A stretch of 64,000 nt of DNA from Crotalaria pallida (GCA_037953625.1 CM075649.1:123253290-123317289), one strand, 5' to 3'; shown: positions 21,322 to 32,270, numbered from the stretch's first letter. Program-made: numbers and translations. The notes: generated by a model not told the origin, from the letters alone.

Positions 21322-22581
21322 TCAAAGACCAACACCTAAGACTCTCAAGGTATTTTTACTTTGGGGCAACTCCACTCCGTTCAAGTAATTAAGGGAAACA
21401 TACAAGCATGTGACGCGATAACTGAACATCATTCTACAGGGAGTATTAGAGACATAGCTTTTACCTCGGTCCAGTTTTTCAGCATTCTCCACTTTCCTTC
21501 CATCCCTAATGAGTACTTTTCCTCTCTGGGTGGACCGACCTGCACCTACTAGATGGGCTCTATTTGCATTTACCTCTTTCTTCATAGCACTCTTCGGACA
21601 GTTAGCAGCATAATGCCCTGGTTGTCCGCACACAAAACAACTAAAATTCTTTCTAGTTTGATTCCGAAACTAGCACTCTCCACCATGCTGCTTTCCACAG
21701 TGAGAGCATAGTGGAGGAGCATCTGTGGCAGTCTCACTCTTGCCCATAATTCTTGGAACTGCTGCTCTGTGGTGAGGAACAACATAAGGGCTTGACTCTT
21801 GAACCGGTCCTTCGCCTCTAATAGGACCACTTGATCTTTGCACTGCCTTGCTCCATTTTGCATCTGCCTTCTGCTTGAGTCCTTTCTCATAGGTGCTTGT
21901 CATATTTACAAGCTGAGAAAGATCTGCAATGTTCTAATATTCGAAGGCAAGTCGAATATCTTCTCGGAGGCCGGACTCAAACTTAATACATTTAGCTCGC
22001 TCCTCTGCATCCCTGTAGCCACTAGAGTAACGAATCAGATCTTCGAACTGTGCCGCATATTCGCCGACACTCAAACTCCCTTGCTCGAGCTGCAGGAACA
22101 ACAACTCCTTTTCTCTTTTCACGTCCTCTGGGAAATACTTCCCAAGGAAGCAGATCTTGAATAGATCCCAAGTGATTGCCTGGTTGGCCGCTTCTAAACC
22201 ACTTCTTTGGTGCTCCCACCAATGTTCAGCTTCCCCAATCAACATATATTCAGCTAGCCGAACTCTCTGATCAGCAGGTGGTTGCAAGGAATGGAGAACC
22301 TTTTCTACTTCCTGGACCCACCTTTGAGCTCCATCAGGGTTGATGCCTCCTTCGAATCTTGGCGGTTCGCTCTTCCTAAATCGGGTCATCCAGTCAATTT
22401 CGATGGGAACTGGTGGTGGATTCAATGCTGCTGCTGCTGCGATATTTTCAGCTTGATTCTGTTGCATTTGCGCCTGATTCTGCTGAAGTTGTGCTATATT
22501 TGCCGCCTGATTCTGGTTCATTTGAATCAGGTTATCCAATATAGCAGCCATCCGATCACTCTCGGCACGTCGCCCAGCCAT
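21322..22581 (-). pseudogene. gag of gypsy element G, two in-frame stops
   Basis: This is a retrotransposon capsid/nucleocapsid protein. From Met at 22581 the frame runs through a Gln-rich helix, then the capsid domain with PRFEGG, AEHWWEHQ and F-L-G-K-Y-F-P, and GEYAAQFEDL. The zinc-knuckle part follows, with CSHCGKQHGGEC and then CGQPGHYAANCP (a CX2CX4HX4C knuckle) near 21610. Two stops interrupt one continuous frame: a TAG at about 21934-21936, where homologues have Gln before NIADLSQLVN, and a TAG at about 21670-21672 after GGEC. Both could arise from single C-to-T or G-to-A transitions, as from decay of methylated DNA. After about 21400 the frame loses similarity. Element C's gag (49247 down) is a relative. 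Confidence 0.8.
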
Positions 22582-22680
22582 ACTGTTAAGTCATGGAGGG
22601 AACAACCAGTTAAAGATTGAGTACTTAATCAATAACGTAAATATCCTATTCCTAGACTTAGACTCTTACTAAACAAATCA

Positions 22681-22726
22681 GTTACTCGCTTGGTGAGTAA
22701 CCATGGGAGTAGTGAGTCCACACTCC
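22681..22726 (-). promoter_or_regulatory. Two leader hairpins between gag and primer site of G
   Basis: Hairpin 1 (22681-22701) has arms GTTACTC/GAGTAAC. Hairpin 2 has arms GGAGT-A-GTG (22706-22714) and CAC-ACTCC (22719-22726), one base bulged. Element C has the same first hairpin and a second hairpin of different sequence in the same place (49361-49409). Confidence 0.5.
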
Positions 22727-22744
22727 AAAAGGCCGAGGGAGACC

Positions 22745-22756
22745 GCTCTGAGACTA
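22745..22756 (-). other. Degenerate primer-binding site of element G
   Basis: GCTCTGAGACTA on the plus strand matches 10 of 12 bases of the tRNA-Met-type site GCTCTGATACCA seen intact in B and C. It sits three bases from the LTR. Confidence 0.65.
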
Positions 22757-22759
22757 AAA

Positions 22760-23052
22760 TGTAACACCCTACCTTAAATAATACTCTAATTACCCCAATA
22801 GATTTGGTGACTTGAAAATTTCTTTTGAAAACTCTTTTTTAATTATAATGCTTATGAAAATCTCCGTAAAATCGAACGAAGTTTACTTTGTTTTATGGAC
22901 ATTCCAAAAATATGAGTTTGCCTTGAAAACCTGTAATACTATTCTCATATAATCATCAGTATGCCAGCAGGGCAAAATATAATACGCAAGTACATCATTT
23001 CCAAAATAATAAGCAAGTTATAAAACAGTTTGATCCCCAAAAGATAATACAT

Positions 23053-23088
<36 letters not shown>

Positions 23089-25034
23089 TCAAAAGCTAAA
23101 TTCTGAATCCTCGGACCAACATATTATCACACCCCTAATATTCACACTCCACGTTGTGGAGTGTGCCCCTGCTCGGCCACGGCTAGTGCATGCTCCACTT
23201 CGGTACTTGTAAAAAATGGCAAGAAGGGTAGCATTACACAAAACTTAGAAATATAGCTTCTACAAAAGCATAGTAACAAACCAAGGTCCTACCCTATACC
23301 ATAATACCCAATTCACATACTAATTCTTTCCTTTTATTCATCTCAAACTTTCCTTATCTTTTCAATTCCATACTTTACATATGCCTTTCTAATCTTTTCA
23401 TTCTTTTCTATTCTTTCGCTCACCTTTCGGTGGGTCCTATTACCATTTAATCACACACCACAAGGGCGGGTCCTATTTACATACTACACACTCCAACTTG
23501 GAGGGTCCATAACATACATAATCACGCTCCCTTAGGGAGGGTCCATTATTCACATATATTCACCATATTTACAGATATTCACATATATTCACCATATTCA
23601 CACTCCCTACGGGAGGGTCCATTATTCACGCTCCATTATGGATGGTCCATTTATATACACGCTCCGTTATGGAGGGTCCATTTATATACACGCTCCATTA
23701 TGGAGGGTCCATTTATATACACGCTCCTTTATGGAGAGTCCATTTATATACACGCTCCGTTATGGAGGGTCCATTTATATACACGATCTGTTATGGAGGG
23801 TCCATTTATATACTTTCACGCTCCACTTAGGGAGGGTCCATATAAATTATACATATTCTCACTTCCATTGGAAGGGTCATTCATACACATTCACATATTC
23901 GCACTCCCTTTGGGAGGGTCTTATATACATACACCATCATACACATCATAATTTCATCCTTTCACATTTCTATATACACACACCTAGATAGGTGGGCCCT
24001 TCTCACATTATCAACATAGTTCCATTGTTCAATTATTCCACTCACTACTAATCCATTCATTATATAATTTCCTTTCAATTTCGTTCTAAGTTTTAGTACT
24101 CTTACCCCATTTTAGTCATAATTACCCTTTCCATTATTAATTCACATTATACACATTTATCATTCATGTTTTCCCCTTATTCCTTTCCTACTTCTCAATT
24201 TCCCTTTTAGTTTCCTTATTTATGTCTATCGTACTTTAACTCTTTACAAGTATACAAGCAAATCTCTTTTCCGTAATTAATTTAGAATCTATTTTCATTA
24301 TCATCTTCTCTAGTTCCACTTTCCATTTCATCTACTTGATCTTAGTCTTTTATCTTATTTTATACATTTTATATTTCCTTTCCTCATTGTCTTACCATTA
24401 TCTGCTTTTATATTCTTATTCATTCTCCTTAAGACAACTCTATCCTTTTATTCTTACTTCTTCCTAATTTACTATCACTTAGCCCATCATTCCTTTCACT
24501 AACCATAATTACCTACACTTATTCTTTTACACTACAACCAGTTTTCTTTCATTTCTCTATTAATTACCTCATTTACTTTCATTATCAACTACCCTAAGGT
24601 TTTGCATTCTACACATCCCTCTACCCCTAGCCATCACTATAACCAAAGAGAATCTATTTCCTAAGCTAAGGTAACACAACCTTTTTACCTTAACCTTGTA
24701 GAGAGAAAAGGGAGTACCAAACCCTAACTTTAACAAGCTTTAGAATTGGAACCGAAAGAGCTGAGTGTGCGACAATGAAAGGACAGCGAGAAGGCGAGCC
24801 GGAAGTAACGAGGAGCTCCAATAATAGGGAGTTGATGGGTCTACCACCTTTCCTTGAAAGAGAGAGAAAGTAAAGAGAGAGAATAAGCCATAACACCTTA
24901 TTAATCAAAAGAGAAGGCAAAGATTAGAGATGATGATGCCAAATTCGTGTGGGGAAGGAAACTTTCTCTACTCACCTAGAATTGCTTGAGTGGAAGGAAT
25001 CAAGAAGGATGATGGTGCTCTTGCCCTAAACCAT

Positions 25035-25089
<55 letters not shown>

Positions 25090-25701
25090 CAAAGAGAGAG
25101 AAAGTGAAGAGAAGTTGATGATCAACACTTGGGAGCTTGAGGGATGATGATGGTTGGCCACAAGAGTTTGAGGTTTTAAGGCTTAAAGTTAGGGATTGAG
25201 TGTTTTTGGGGTGGAGAAGGAGAAAGGAATGAGTTTGGGGTGAAATGGGGTTGATCCCTGTATTTATTTTTTTCACTGTCAGCACGAAATACTCGAGTAT
25301 TTTACCCAGTTCCCCATTAATTCATTTTTCTATTTTCCTTTTATTTTCTTCCTGTTTCAAATCGACATAACTTCTTCGTTAACCGTCGGATCTTGCTCAA
25401 ATTTGAAAGTAAGATTCCTAAAATCATTATCTTCGTATCCAACGGTGGAAATTGTGTTTAGAGTTGTAAATCTTTTATTTTGAATTTCCTAATATAGGGT
25501 GTTTAGAACACCGAAAACGCCGATTTTAACACTCGTTTAGCCTTCTTTAAATTTCTTGTCCGATGCCAATGCTTCCTAACTCCTTGATGACACTCAAATG
25601 GATCCTAATCCATCACCTTAAATATTCTTTAACATAATTATCATTCTCCTAATTCCCTCATTATTCTAATTATTCTGGAAATTAAAATTCGGGATGTTAC
25701 A
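22760..25701 (-). repeat. Right (sense 5') LTR of element G
   Basis: It is 2,942 bp and nearly identical in layout to 7092-9972. Differences include a shorter (TA)n at about 23056-23085, an expanded (AG)n at about 25037-25087, one extra short-hairpin repeat and scattered substitutions. The copy CTTCC/GGAAG at about 23870 pairs better than its counterpart in the left LTR. Confidence 0.85.
25037..25087. repeat. (AG)n microsatellite
   Basis: About 25 AG units lie in the right LTR of G. The left LTR has only a short GA-rich run at the same place (about 9340-9375), so the tract expanded after insertion. Confidence 0.9.
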
Positions 25702-25706
25702 GCACA

Positions 25707-25854
25707 GCCCCACCAATGAACCGTATGTCAAATTCTATCTGTCTAGGCTTGGTTCATAACCCAGAAGGCACCAGGTCCGATGCACTACACCCGTGATGTT
25801 AACCCAGGAATTTTCTCAATTTATTTTTCAATTATTTTTGAAATAGTGGGGGAT
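25707..25854 (+). other. 3' end of copia relic with polypurine tract
   Basis: This continues the copia internal sequence broken at 7091. It ends in AAATAGTGGGGGAT directly against the right LTR, the expected purine tract. The ATGAACCGTATGTCAAATTC stretch is typical non-coding tail and no frame is kept. Confidence 0.7.
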
Positions 25855-26420
25855 TGTTGTAAAACATTGTTATTTATTTTTATTTAAAAAATATTAATTT
25901 AATTTAATTTATTATTATAATATTTTTATCGTGTCATTTTTCTTGTTTGTTTTGTAGTACTGTAATGTACTTTTGTATCTTAATAAACTAAAGTTCAAAA
26001 GTTGTGTTTAGAAGTTATTAGAAGTTACAAGAAGTGAAGCAGTGCCATGGATATGAAATAGTATTTGCCTTGGACATGAAACAGTGTTTGCTCCGAAACA
26101 GTGTCTTGCATCTAAAATGAAAAGTTGTTTCCTTTGTTATAAATAAATAGTGCCATAGCAAGAAGTAGTTGGTTTTTTAGTTACAAGAATACACTAACAC
26201 AAACATCATTATTCTTTCACTTCTTTTATCCTGAGTTATATCATTAAACAATATACTGCTAGTTCTGTTACCTGACTTATGTCTGAAGGGTCTGCTAAAT
26301 CCTAGGGAATCGTCGCGGTGTGTAAATAGATTCTTAAGAACAATGTCTTTGACATGCCTCAGATCATGTTCTTTTACTTTATATATTTTCTAGTGTATAT
26401 TCTCCATATTTTTTCCAACA
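25855..26420 (+). repeat. Right (3') LTR of copia relic
   Basis: It is 566 bp, starts TGTTGTAAAACATTG and ends TTTTTTCCAACA. It is longer than the left copy by an insertion or retained segment near its centre (about 26008-26065). Confidence 0.75.
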
Positions 26421-28069
26421 TTTGTAACCCTCGATTTTGAAAATCCCTTTTATTGTTGTTGTTTTTATGCTGCCAAGCTGTCATGTTTTTACGTTGAGCC
26501 AAAGCATCGGTTGTGCCACCGTCGTCCAAGAGTGGGTAGATTTTTAATTAGGATGTCATGAATTTGATATAAATACATCTCTTGGATTCATAATTTTCTT
26601 TACCTGTTGGGCTGAGCTTTGGATTATATATGACCTCCCTCTTAGCACATTTTTGTTGTTGTTACATCGAGGTTTGAGTTTTGGAATATTAACCTTGTTT
26701 TTATAGCTCAACTACTTCACACTTCATAATTATGGTTGTAATCTAATTAGAAAACTCTCTCACTTGAAGTAATATCATTTTCAGACATTCCTAAGAATTG
26801 ACAGCTATATTCTCTACTTACCAAACATTTAAGGATATGGAGTTGGTTATTATTGTTATATCATTAATAATGAGTACCAATTTAAATATCTTAAACTAAA
26901 CAATCACAGTTAACAACAACAGTTATGCATATGATGCATGATTATCAAGTATCTTTAACAATTATCATAATTGTCTCTTTTATGTGTATGTGGTGAATGC
27001 ATATTGGACCCAATTTCATATACATATGCATAGTCCACAAGTATCATGTTTGCACCAGACCTTCATGCTAAGGATAGGACATGTACGCATTTATGAGTAT
27101 ATTCCTTACAAGTATTTTTCCTACCTGCAACAAACTTCCGCACCTAGGAATGAGATATACTCGCACATATGGATATTCCTCTCACAAGTAACACCTACTT
27201 GCAACAAACCTTGTTGCATGAAGATAAGATCATATTCAGAATCAATGTTTATGCCCCTTACGAACATTATACTTGAACACCAGGATTGGTCATATTATAT
27301 GATTACTTTCTCTTGTTGCCACTTGATGCAATGCTATCTATGATTTTCTTATTATTCTTCTTTTGAACATCAGAATTAAACGAATCTCCTTTCTTTTCCA
27401 ACATTACATACCTCTTGTGTGTATAAATTCATTCATTTTAATCTGTTAATGTTCGATTTTACCATTTAATCATACATAAATTCTATAAAAATCGTTGGAA
27501 TAAGTATAATATCAATTAAATATATGAATTGGCATTAAAATCCCAAAAGACTAGGAAATTATCAAAATTCAACATAATTTTTGTTCAAGCGAAATTCTCT
27601 TTCGCTTGGGTGAAAATTTATTATCTCGCTGAAGTGAGAAATACTCGCTTGAGCGAGTAAGTTCATTTCCAGAAAATCTAGCTCTGGGTATGTTCGCTAA
27701 AGCGAGACACTCTCGCTTGAGCAAAAATCCTAGTTCCAGATTAGCATTTTCTTTGGGATTTCAATCCTAATTCTTTCTAAAACTCATTTCAATGATCTGC
27801 ATCTTATGTAAACACATCACACACACACATATATATGATTGAATATGTTTGAGCATCCAGAACACATAATCACATACACTCATGTTCATCAATATCCATC
27901 AAATTCCAATTATGCATAAGTCGCATAATTAACAACTCAACACCTTAATCTTTGATATAACTTTAATTTTAGTGAATCAAGTGATTATAAATTTAATATA
28001 ACTCAATTAAAACTTTGACTTCCAAGTCAATTAATCACACCATAATGGACATAATTGTCCCGTAGTGTT
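26421..28069. other. Unassigned repeat-like DNA with CGCTTGAGCG boxes
   Basis: No convincing gene is present. The frame 26984-27343 lies in text that recurs internally (ACAAGTA...CTTGCAACAAAC). The part from about 27590 to 27725 contains several boxes with symmetric halves, such as CTCGCTTGAGCGAG. These closely resemble the boxes in solo LTR D, so this may be the remains of a further LTR whose ends I could not place. Confidence 0.35.
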
Positions 28070-28215
28070 CGTTTGGCATGCGGAATTGGAATTGCAGTTT
28101 GGAATTGGAATTGAGTTGGAGTTATGATTCTATGTTTGGATTGAATTAAGAATTAAAATGTAGAATTGAAATTCAAAATTTAATATCTAATTCCATTGTT
28201 TGGGCATAAGATGTA
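28070..28215. repeat. GGAATTGGAATT-rich segment, possibly a MITE fragment
   Basis: GTTCGTTTGGCATG is followed by several GGAATTGGAATT units. A similar segment in the opposite orientation occurs at about 57222-57335. This kind of sequence is seen in small non-autonomous DNA transposons, but I could not find a target duplication here. Confidence 0.35.
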
Positions 28216-28490
28216 GAATTCAAAAAATTAAATTAATTATATTATATTGTTTGTGCCTCGTGTCGTTACCATTTGTGTGGGTTGTAGTATCAACCTTTTT
28301 TTGTGTCATAATTATCGCTTGTATTATGAAGACATTGTCGCAGTTTTCTATCAAGAATCATATATTGTAGTGGTGGTGGATAATGGGGGGGGGGGGAGAG
28401 TATCATGAATATGAGAAAATTCCTAAAGTGGAGAAGAGGGGAAGATGAAACATTGGGGGTGGACTAGAAATGACAAAAAAGCCAGACGGG

Positions 28491-28787
28491 TTTTTAACAC
28501 CCTACTATATAATTACCCTTATTTTAAATAGTGAACTTAAAAATTTCTTTCTTAACTCTTAATTGCATATGAAAATCTTCGAAAAATTGGACGGAGTTTA
28601 CTTTGTTTTATAGACATTCCCAAAAGATTAATTTTCCTGTGAACCTGTATTAACATAATTATATAATCAACAGTAATGCCAACAGGGCAAAATATATCAT
28701 AGTGCATTCATTACGTTGGTTCTAAATTATGAACCAGATGAGAAATAGTTTTAGCCTTCCAAAAATAATTCTCCTTCCCAAAATATA

Positions 28788-28819
<32 letters not shown>

Positions 28820-29443
28820 CAAGTGCTCAAAAATAAAACCCTAGACCAACATATGGTCCCACCCCTAAACATTCACACTCCACACCATGGAATGTGCTTC
28901 TGCTCGGCCACGACTCGTGCAAGCTCCGCCTCAGTACCTGTAATAAAAATGGCAAGAAGGGTAGCATTACACAGAACTTAGAATAATAGAATCTACAAAA
29001 GCATAGAAATAAACTAAGGTACTACATTATAAATTGTTGCCCAATTAATATGACGATGTCTCATATTCCTTTCTATTCATTTTTAATCTTTCTTATCCTT
29101 TCATTATCTTAATTTCCATGTCTTTCTATTCTTTTCATTCTTTCTTATTTTTCCATTTCATACTTTCCATACACTTTTTTTGGTCCTTTCTTTCTTTCTT
29201 ATTTTGCACTATCAAGGCATTCATTTGTCTTTCTAATCTTGTCATTCTATCTTATCTTTCATTCACCTCTCGGCGGATCCTAATATCATCTCTTCACACA
29301 CCACTAGGGCGGGTCCTATCATTATCATTTTACACACACCATAAAGGCGGGTCATATATCATATTACCCACTCCATTTTGGAGGGTCATTTACTAATTTA
29401 TTCTTATTCACATTCCATTAAGGAAGGTCATTCATACGCATTC
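28491..29443 (-). repeat. LTR O, first fragment (relative of G LTR)
   Basis: From TTTAACACCCTAC onward the sequence follows the G LTR with obvious divergence. It includes the ACGGAGTTTACTTTG, GCCAACAGGGCAAAATAT and CTGCTCGGCCACGACT landmarks and the start of a short-hairpin array. Its first bases are TTT where an intact end would be TGT. It stops at 29443 where solo LTR D was inserted, and CATTC (29439-29443) is D's duplication. Confidence 0.75.
28874..28896 (-). promoter_or_regulatory. Hairpin in LTR O, equivalent to 7494-7516
   Basis: The arms CACACTCCA (28874-28882) and TGGAATGTG (28888-28896) pair with one mismatch, followed by CTGCTCGGCC. Confidence 0.5.
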
Positions 29444-29918
29444 TGTAACACCCTAAGCTAATTTCCTTATTTTAAAATTTACAACTTAAAAATTTCTTTT
29501 TAATCCTTAAAATGTTAATTAAAGTTTTCTTGAAAAACGGACAGATTCCTGTTTGTTTTTCGGATATTCCCAAAGTTTAGTTTTCCCTGTCACCTGTCAG
29601 AATCAGATATAGTAAATCCAGCAAATATAAATAAACATCATAAGCCTCATAGGGCCATCCATTGTGGGACTTAGTGCTTCGTCACCACATCATCAAATCC
29701 AGTCATAAAGTCGGAGTGTCACCAGCAGAAATAACATCAAGTATGCCACTACTCAAAATAAAAGATAACACCCAACCCAAGGGTGAATGGATCCCGGGCC
29801 ACCCCACCAAGCATATATACAACAAAAAGGAATATAATACAAGCCTCTAACACATATCATACAAGAGACTCAAAATATGACCTGGAATCCCATCATAAAC
29901 ACTAATAAAAGACTATCA

Positions 29919-29937
29919 CACTCCCTCGGTGGGAGTG
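29919..29937 (-). promoter_or_regulatory. Hairpin in LTR D, equivalent to 7494-7516
   Basis: The arms CACTCCC (29919-29925) and GGGAGTG (29931-29937) are perfect around a 5-base loop, followed by GGGTCCTGCTCGACC. Confidence 0.55.
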
Positions 29938-30271
29938 GGGTCCTGCTCGACCTCCGCCTCGGTGTGCTCAAACTCGGTACCTGAAATATTTGTAAGGGTG
30001 AGTACCGCACTAACTAGCAATGCATAAGATATGCCAAGTCAAACACAAATAATTACAATTAGCAAATAATTAACAGGGATATAATCATATTTCACAATCT
30101 ATGCTACAAACACATGCATCTCCATAAATGCTAACCACCCGCCGAATAATTTCCTATGTCCATTTCCCCTCATTACTAGTTTCTATTTTATTTAAATTAT
30201 TTCATTAACTAATTTACTCTTTACTTGTTCTCTTAACTATCTTTTCATTTTCTTTTCGGCGTTGTGACATA

Positions 30272-30648
30272 CTTCCACTGCGTTTCCCAGTCTTTCAGAG
30301 GATACGACTTACCGATGCGTGCGGATCCCCAAAGGCCGCACGACTAACACAACCCCTGCGATTTGGTAGGCTTGCGAATTACTGCAGGTGTTACGCACCC
30401 GACTTACAACGCCCCTCCGCATGTCTTCTAGGGCTAGTATTCACAACCCGGGGAGATGGTAATGCGAATTCTTCCATTGCGTTCCCCAGTCTTTCAGAGG
30501 ATACGACTTACCGATGCGTACGGATCCTCAAAGGTCGCACGACTAACACAACCCCTGCGATTTGGTAGGCTTGTGACTTACTGCAGGTGTTGTGCACCCG
30601 ACTTATAGCACCCCTCCGCACGTCTTCTAGGGCTAGTATTCGCATCCC
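30272..30648. repeat. Tandem duplication, about 199-bp unit, in LTR D
   Basis: Unit 1 starts at 30272 with CTTCCACTGCGTTTCCCAGT and unit 2 at 30471 with CTTCCATTGCGTTCCCCAGT. Both contain TCTTTCAGAGGATACGACTT, CCCCTGCGATTTGGTAGGCT and GTCTTCTAGGGCTAGTATTC. Differences are scattered transitions. Confidence 0.9.
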
Positions 30649-31691
30649 AAAGGAGTCTTTAATCATAATTACCTTTATTTCCTTATTCGTTCTTTCCTTT
30701 TTAATGTCTAATTAGTTCTCCTCTTGCCTAATAATTTCCTTTTACATTAAATTTCCCTTTGTGTCTATACTTTCTTCCAATTAATCCCTTAATTGTTCTA
30801 AGTGACATTGACCCCTTAATTTTGTAAAAGCCCCTTCCTAGGTACACACCAACTTACTCAAACATTTAGCATACAACAACAATTAAAGTAGCACAATTAT
30901 CATCAACCAACATTTAATTCACATAATTAAAGCATTTAATAAGGGTAAGTTCTAAATTTCCTATTTATTCTAGTTCCTATCCCTATTCTAATTTTTCCTA
31001 AACAAACCAAATATTCTCAACACACTCACACACCGCTAGCTATACAACCACCGTACGGCGGCACATCCCCTTACCTTGAGATTGAAATAAAAGAGAGAGA
31101 AAACCTTAGAGGGTGTTGAACCCTAGAACCAAGAGTGCTCCTCAAAGCTCAATATCCACAATAACCTCGGAAATGTGTAAAGAGATGGCAAGAGTCAAGA
31201 GTGTAGAGATGATAGTGTTCCCCCCTAGCTCTTAGAAAATGATAACCTCAAGTAATATAGAAATCCATGCCCTTGTTGTTGGAAAATAAGAGGGATAACT
31301 TTATTTAGAATAAGAACTCATAAATCAACATTAAGAAGTGAAAGGAGAGTGAATTTGCTTACCCAATCTCTAGAACCAAGAAGAAGTGAGATTGAGGGAT
31401 GAAGGAGCTTGAACCAAGAGCTCAATCCATGGAGGAAAAAGAGGGAAACAAACTTGGTGATGATGCTTGATGATAATTCTTGAAGCTTGGAGCTCCAATG
31501 GAAGAGAAAGTGTTCAAGAGCCAAAACCCTAGGCTTGGGAGGAGAGTATTTCGTATGGGAGAGGAGTAGAAGGTGATGAAGATGATGTTTTTCCACAATG
31601 ACTCGAATGGGAGGCTTAAAACGTGTTTTGGGGTGGAGAAATCCCCAAAATACCCCTCAAAATCGCGAATTCGTGTTGCAGAAAACAGATT

Positions 31692-31845
31692 TTTCGCTTG
31701 AGCGAAATTTATTCGCTTAAGCGAATCCAGTTCAGTAATGGCACGAATCATTTTCGCTCAAGCGACAGCTTTTCGCTTAAGCGAATTGCTCACAGTGGGG
31801 AAATTTCAAATTTTCGCTTAAGCGAGCGATTTTCGCTTAAGCGAA
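31692..31845. promoter_or_regulatory. Cluster of TTCGCTTAAGCGAA boxes in LTR D
   Basis: Six boxes, perfect or near-perfect copies of the 14-bp palindrome, lie in about 150 bp, separated by unlike spacers. Variants are TTCGCTTGAGCGAA, TTCGCTCAAGCGA and TTCGCTTAAGCGAG. In sense orientation they lie upstream of the presumed transcription start. Factor binding is an inference. Confidence 0.55.
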
Positions 31846-31924
31846 ACAGGCAAACACTGCTGTTTCAGTTTTCTATTTTCTAATTATTTTTCTCCTAACT
31901 TCAAATGGCTATAACTTCTTCGTT

Positions 31925-31991
31925 CACCGTTGGATCTTGCTCAAATTTGGCGAGCAACTTCCTAAAAATCATATCTTCACATCCAACGGTG
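31925..31991. promoter_or_regulatory. Inverted repeat CACCGTTGGAT...ATCCAACGGTG
   Basis: The two 11-base arms (31925-31935, 31981-31991) are exact complements, with a 45-base loop containing CTTGCTCAAATTTG. This is the most perfect form of the block shared with G and C. Confidence 0.6.
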
Positions 31992-32164
31992 GGAATCGTG
32001 TTTTGAGTCTTAAATCTTTTATTTTAATTTCTTAGCCTATTTGTTTTGTTTAACACCGAATCGCCCGTGCACTTCGTCCATTCCTAACTTGATTTTCTTC
32101 TTCGCTATATTTTTAGAATTAAACTACATTTATATAATAATAAAAAGAGGGATGTTACACATTC

Positions 32165-32270
32165 ACGCTCCTATCGGAGGTTCATTATCTTTTATTCACG
32201 CTCCTTACGGAGGGTCATTATTCACGCTTCATTATGGAGGGTCACTCATATACATATTCTCGCTCTGTTA
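32165..32270 (-). repeat. LTR O, second fragment (hairpin units)
   Basis: This is a continuation of the O hairpin array, with units such as CTCCTATCGGAG and CTCCTTACGGAG. It is interrupted at 32270 by solo LTR A. TGTTA (32266-32270) matches CGTTA at 55758-55762 at four of five bases. Confidence 0.75.

Larger units (their letters stand above)
7092..25701 (-). mobile_element. Gypsy-type element G, gag-only, carrying nested element T
   Basis: The two long LTRs (7092-9972 and 22760-25701) have TGTAACACCC...GATGTTACA ends. They are flanked by an exact 5-bp duplication GCACA (7087-7091, 25702-25706). Orientation is minus: the polypurine tract lies beside the left LTR (plus strand TTCTCCCCCACTT), and the primer site and gag lie beside the right LTR. 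Without nested T the internal region is about 2.6 kb. It holds only gag, and no protease, RT or integrase could be found. G is therefore non-autonomous by deletion or by origin. It split the copia relic and was itself split by T at 10835-10839. Confidence 0.85.
4280..26420 (+). mobile_element. Degenerate Ty1/copia relic, split by element G
   Basis: Two direct LTR copies (4280-4806 and 25855-26420) bracket an internal region that survives as 4807-7091 and 25707-25854. The two internal pieces become continuous once element G and one copy of its duplication GCACA are removed. A purine tract (AGTGGGGGAT) touches the right LTR, which sets the orientation as plus. Pol remnants near the 3' end read as copia RNase H. 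Nothing resembling a primer-binding site follows the left LTR, and gag, protease, integrase and most of RT are missing, so this is an old internally deleted copy. The flanking five bases are TTTCT on the left and TTTGT on the right, a 4-of-5 match consistent with an aged target duplication. Confidence 0.7.
29444..32159 (-). mobile_element. Solo LTR D of a gypsy element
   Basis: One LTR with TGTAACACCCTAAGC...GGGATGTTACA ends is flanked by the exact 5-bp duplication CATTC (29439-29443, 32160-32164). There is no internal region, so this is a solo LTR left by LTR-LTR recombination. It is the family's third layout variant: hairpin at 29919-29937, a 199-bp tandem duplication at 30272-30648, palindromic boxes at 31692-31845, and the inverted repeat 31925-31991. 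The orientation as minus is inferred from shared landmarks with G and C. The frames 31318-31883 and 33xxx-type overlaps within it are not supported as genes. Confidence 0.88.

Noticed and set aside
26422..26665. Short element with TGTAACCC...GTTGTTACA ends
   Set aside because: Only the terminal hexamers match an LTR pattern. No duplication or second copy was found, so it is left unassigned.
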